Of a stretch of DNA of 24,150 nt, positions 23,560 through 24,150 are shown piece after piece. Below the pieces are notes generated by a model. The model made no database searches. It had not been told where the DNA came from and saw nothing but the letters and a program-made list of their open reading frames with translations. Each line of letters begins with the position of its first letter. Positions within the stretch are counted from its first letter, which is position 1. The DNA is from DASPTT01 sp035623275 (lineage in GTDB: Bacteria; Actinomycetota; Acidimicrobiia; Acidimicrobiales; UBA8190). Made by a program: the position numbers and the translations under genes. The DNA lies in contig DASPTT010000110.1 of assembly GCA_035623275.1 (NCBI GenBank), positions 1-24,150 of the forward strand. The letters are read 5' to 3'.

Positions 23560-24150
23560 TCAGGAGCAGCCGCTGGTCGTCCCGCAGCTCGCGCACACGT
23601 AGCAGGAGCCGGCCCGCTGCATGACCATGCCGCACTGGTAGCACAGCGGCGCGTCGCGCTGCGCCGGGCGGGCGATCGGCGCCCCATCCCCCGCCGAGGG
23701 CGTGACGCGCCGGCCGGCACCCGTCGGCGGCACCGAGCTCACGCCGGCGTCCTCCACCAGCTCCTGTGCGACGGTGGCGGCCTCTTCCACCCCGGGCAGC
23801 GTGGGCTGCATGCGCTCGGCCGTCGACAGCACGCCGAGGTCCTCGCGCTCCTCGCGGGTCATGTAGTCGAGGGCCAGGCGCCGGAAGATGTAGTCGAGGA
23901 GGCTGGTGGCGATGCGCAGGTCGGGATCGTCGGTGATCCCGGCCGGCTCGAAGCGCATGTTGGAGTACTTCTGGACGTAGGTGGCCAGCGGCACGCCGTG
24001 CTGGAGCCCGAGGCTCACCGAGATGGAGAAGGCGTCCATGATCCCGGCCAGGGTCGAGCCCTGCTTGGAGACCTTGATGAACACCTCGCCCGGCCGACCG
24101 TCCTCGTACTCGCCGACGGTCACGTACCCCTCGCAGTCGGCCACCCGGAA
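23560..24150 (-). CDS. nrdJ: Vitamin B12-dependent (class II) ribonucleotide reductase, C-terminal part
   Basis: This is the end of a large reductase whose N-terminal part lies beyond the right window edge; only about 196 codons are visible. The class II enzyme makes deoxyribonucleotides using adenosylcobalamin, independent of oxygen. Diagnostic sequence is GYVTVGEYEDGRPGEVFIKVSKQGSTLAGIMDAFSISVSLGLQHGVPL, then YVQKYSNMRFEPAGITDDPDLRIATSLLDYIFRRLALDY. A Pro/Ala-rich linker follows, then the cysteine-rich tail LCYQCGMVMQRAGSCYVCASCGTTSGCS, the zinc-ribbon-like end of this family whose cysteines shuttle electrons. The stop is at 23560. It is a core gene and marks the right border of the accessory stretch. 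Confidence 0.95.
   Translation of the reverse strand, partial: FRVADCEGYVTVGEYEDGRPGEVFIKVSKQGSTLAGIMDAFSISVSLGLQHGVPLATYVQKYSNMRFEPAGITDDPDLRIATSLLDYIFRRLALDYMTREEREDLGVLSTAERMQPTLPGVEEAATVAQELVEDAGVSSVPPTGAGRRVTPSAGDGAPIARPAQRDAPLCYQCGMVMQRAGSCYVCASCGTTSGCS

Overview
The window is a GC-rich (about 70%) chromosomal segment with GTG starts, GTGA/ATGA stop-start overlaps, purine-rich ribosome-binding sites and probable leaderless starts. This fits an actinomycete. The divergent fur-katG pair, class II (B12-dependent) ribonucleotide reductase and TIGR02677-02680-type Wadjet cassette suggest Actinomycetota, perhaps an Acidimicrobiia-like lineage; the taxonomy is inference only.

Left part (1-9643), mostly chromosomal housekeeping and envelope genes: the end of a flippase-like membrane protein; a hemerythrin-like protein; a membrane-anchored HtrA/DegP protease; a stand-alone PAS protein; a minus-strand operon with a SipW-type signal peptidase followed by two TasA/camelysin-like secreted proteins; gpsA; a DUF5684-like membrane protein; a GT4 glycosyltransferase coupled to a membrane-anchored IPT/TIG protein; and Hsp20 with a 63-aa companion. 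The signal peptidase operon begins with a sequence resembling a sigma-28/WhiG promoter, and its two secreted proteins end in the same 20-bp sequence.

Middle (9763-13995), oxidative stress and metal handling: katG diverges from a Fur-family regulator. A noncanonical Nramp-family transporter follows, and its start codon sits in a predicted hairpin loop.

Right part (14046-23545), which looks accessory: a complete four-gene Wadjet type II plasmid-defence operon on the minus strand (jetABCD: DUF2397, DUF2398, SMC-like ATPase, DUF2399 Toprim). All junctions overlap by 4 to 11 nt. A matching imperfect direct repeat of about 41 bp lies on each side of the operon, and each copy carries TGTCCA-N13-TGGACA. 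Just inside the left repeat is a decayed ORF. Outside the right repeat lie an unrecognised three-helix membrane protein, a coupled 49-aa proline-rich ORF, and an array of four GGACATTC octamers. The island ends against the 3' end of nrdJ, which runs off the window.

The strongest candidates for something new are the repeat-bounded Wadjet unit with its flanking membrane-protein operon and octamer array, and the SipW/TasA-like secretion operon with its unusual promoter and conserved C-termini. All family names come from reading motifs by eye; no database search was run.
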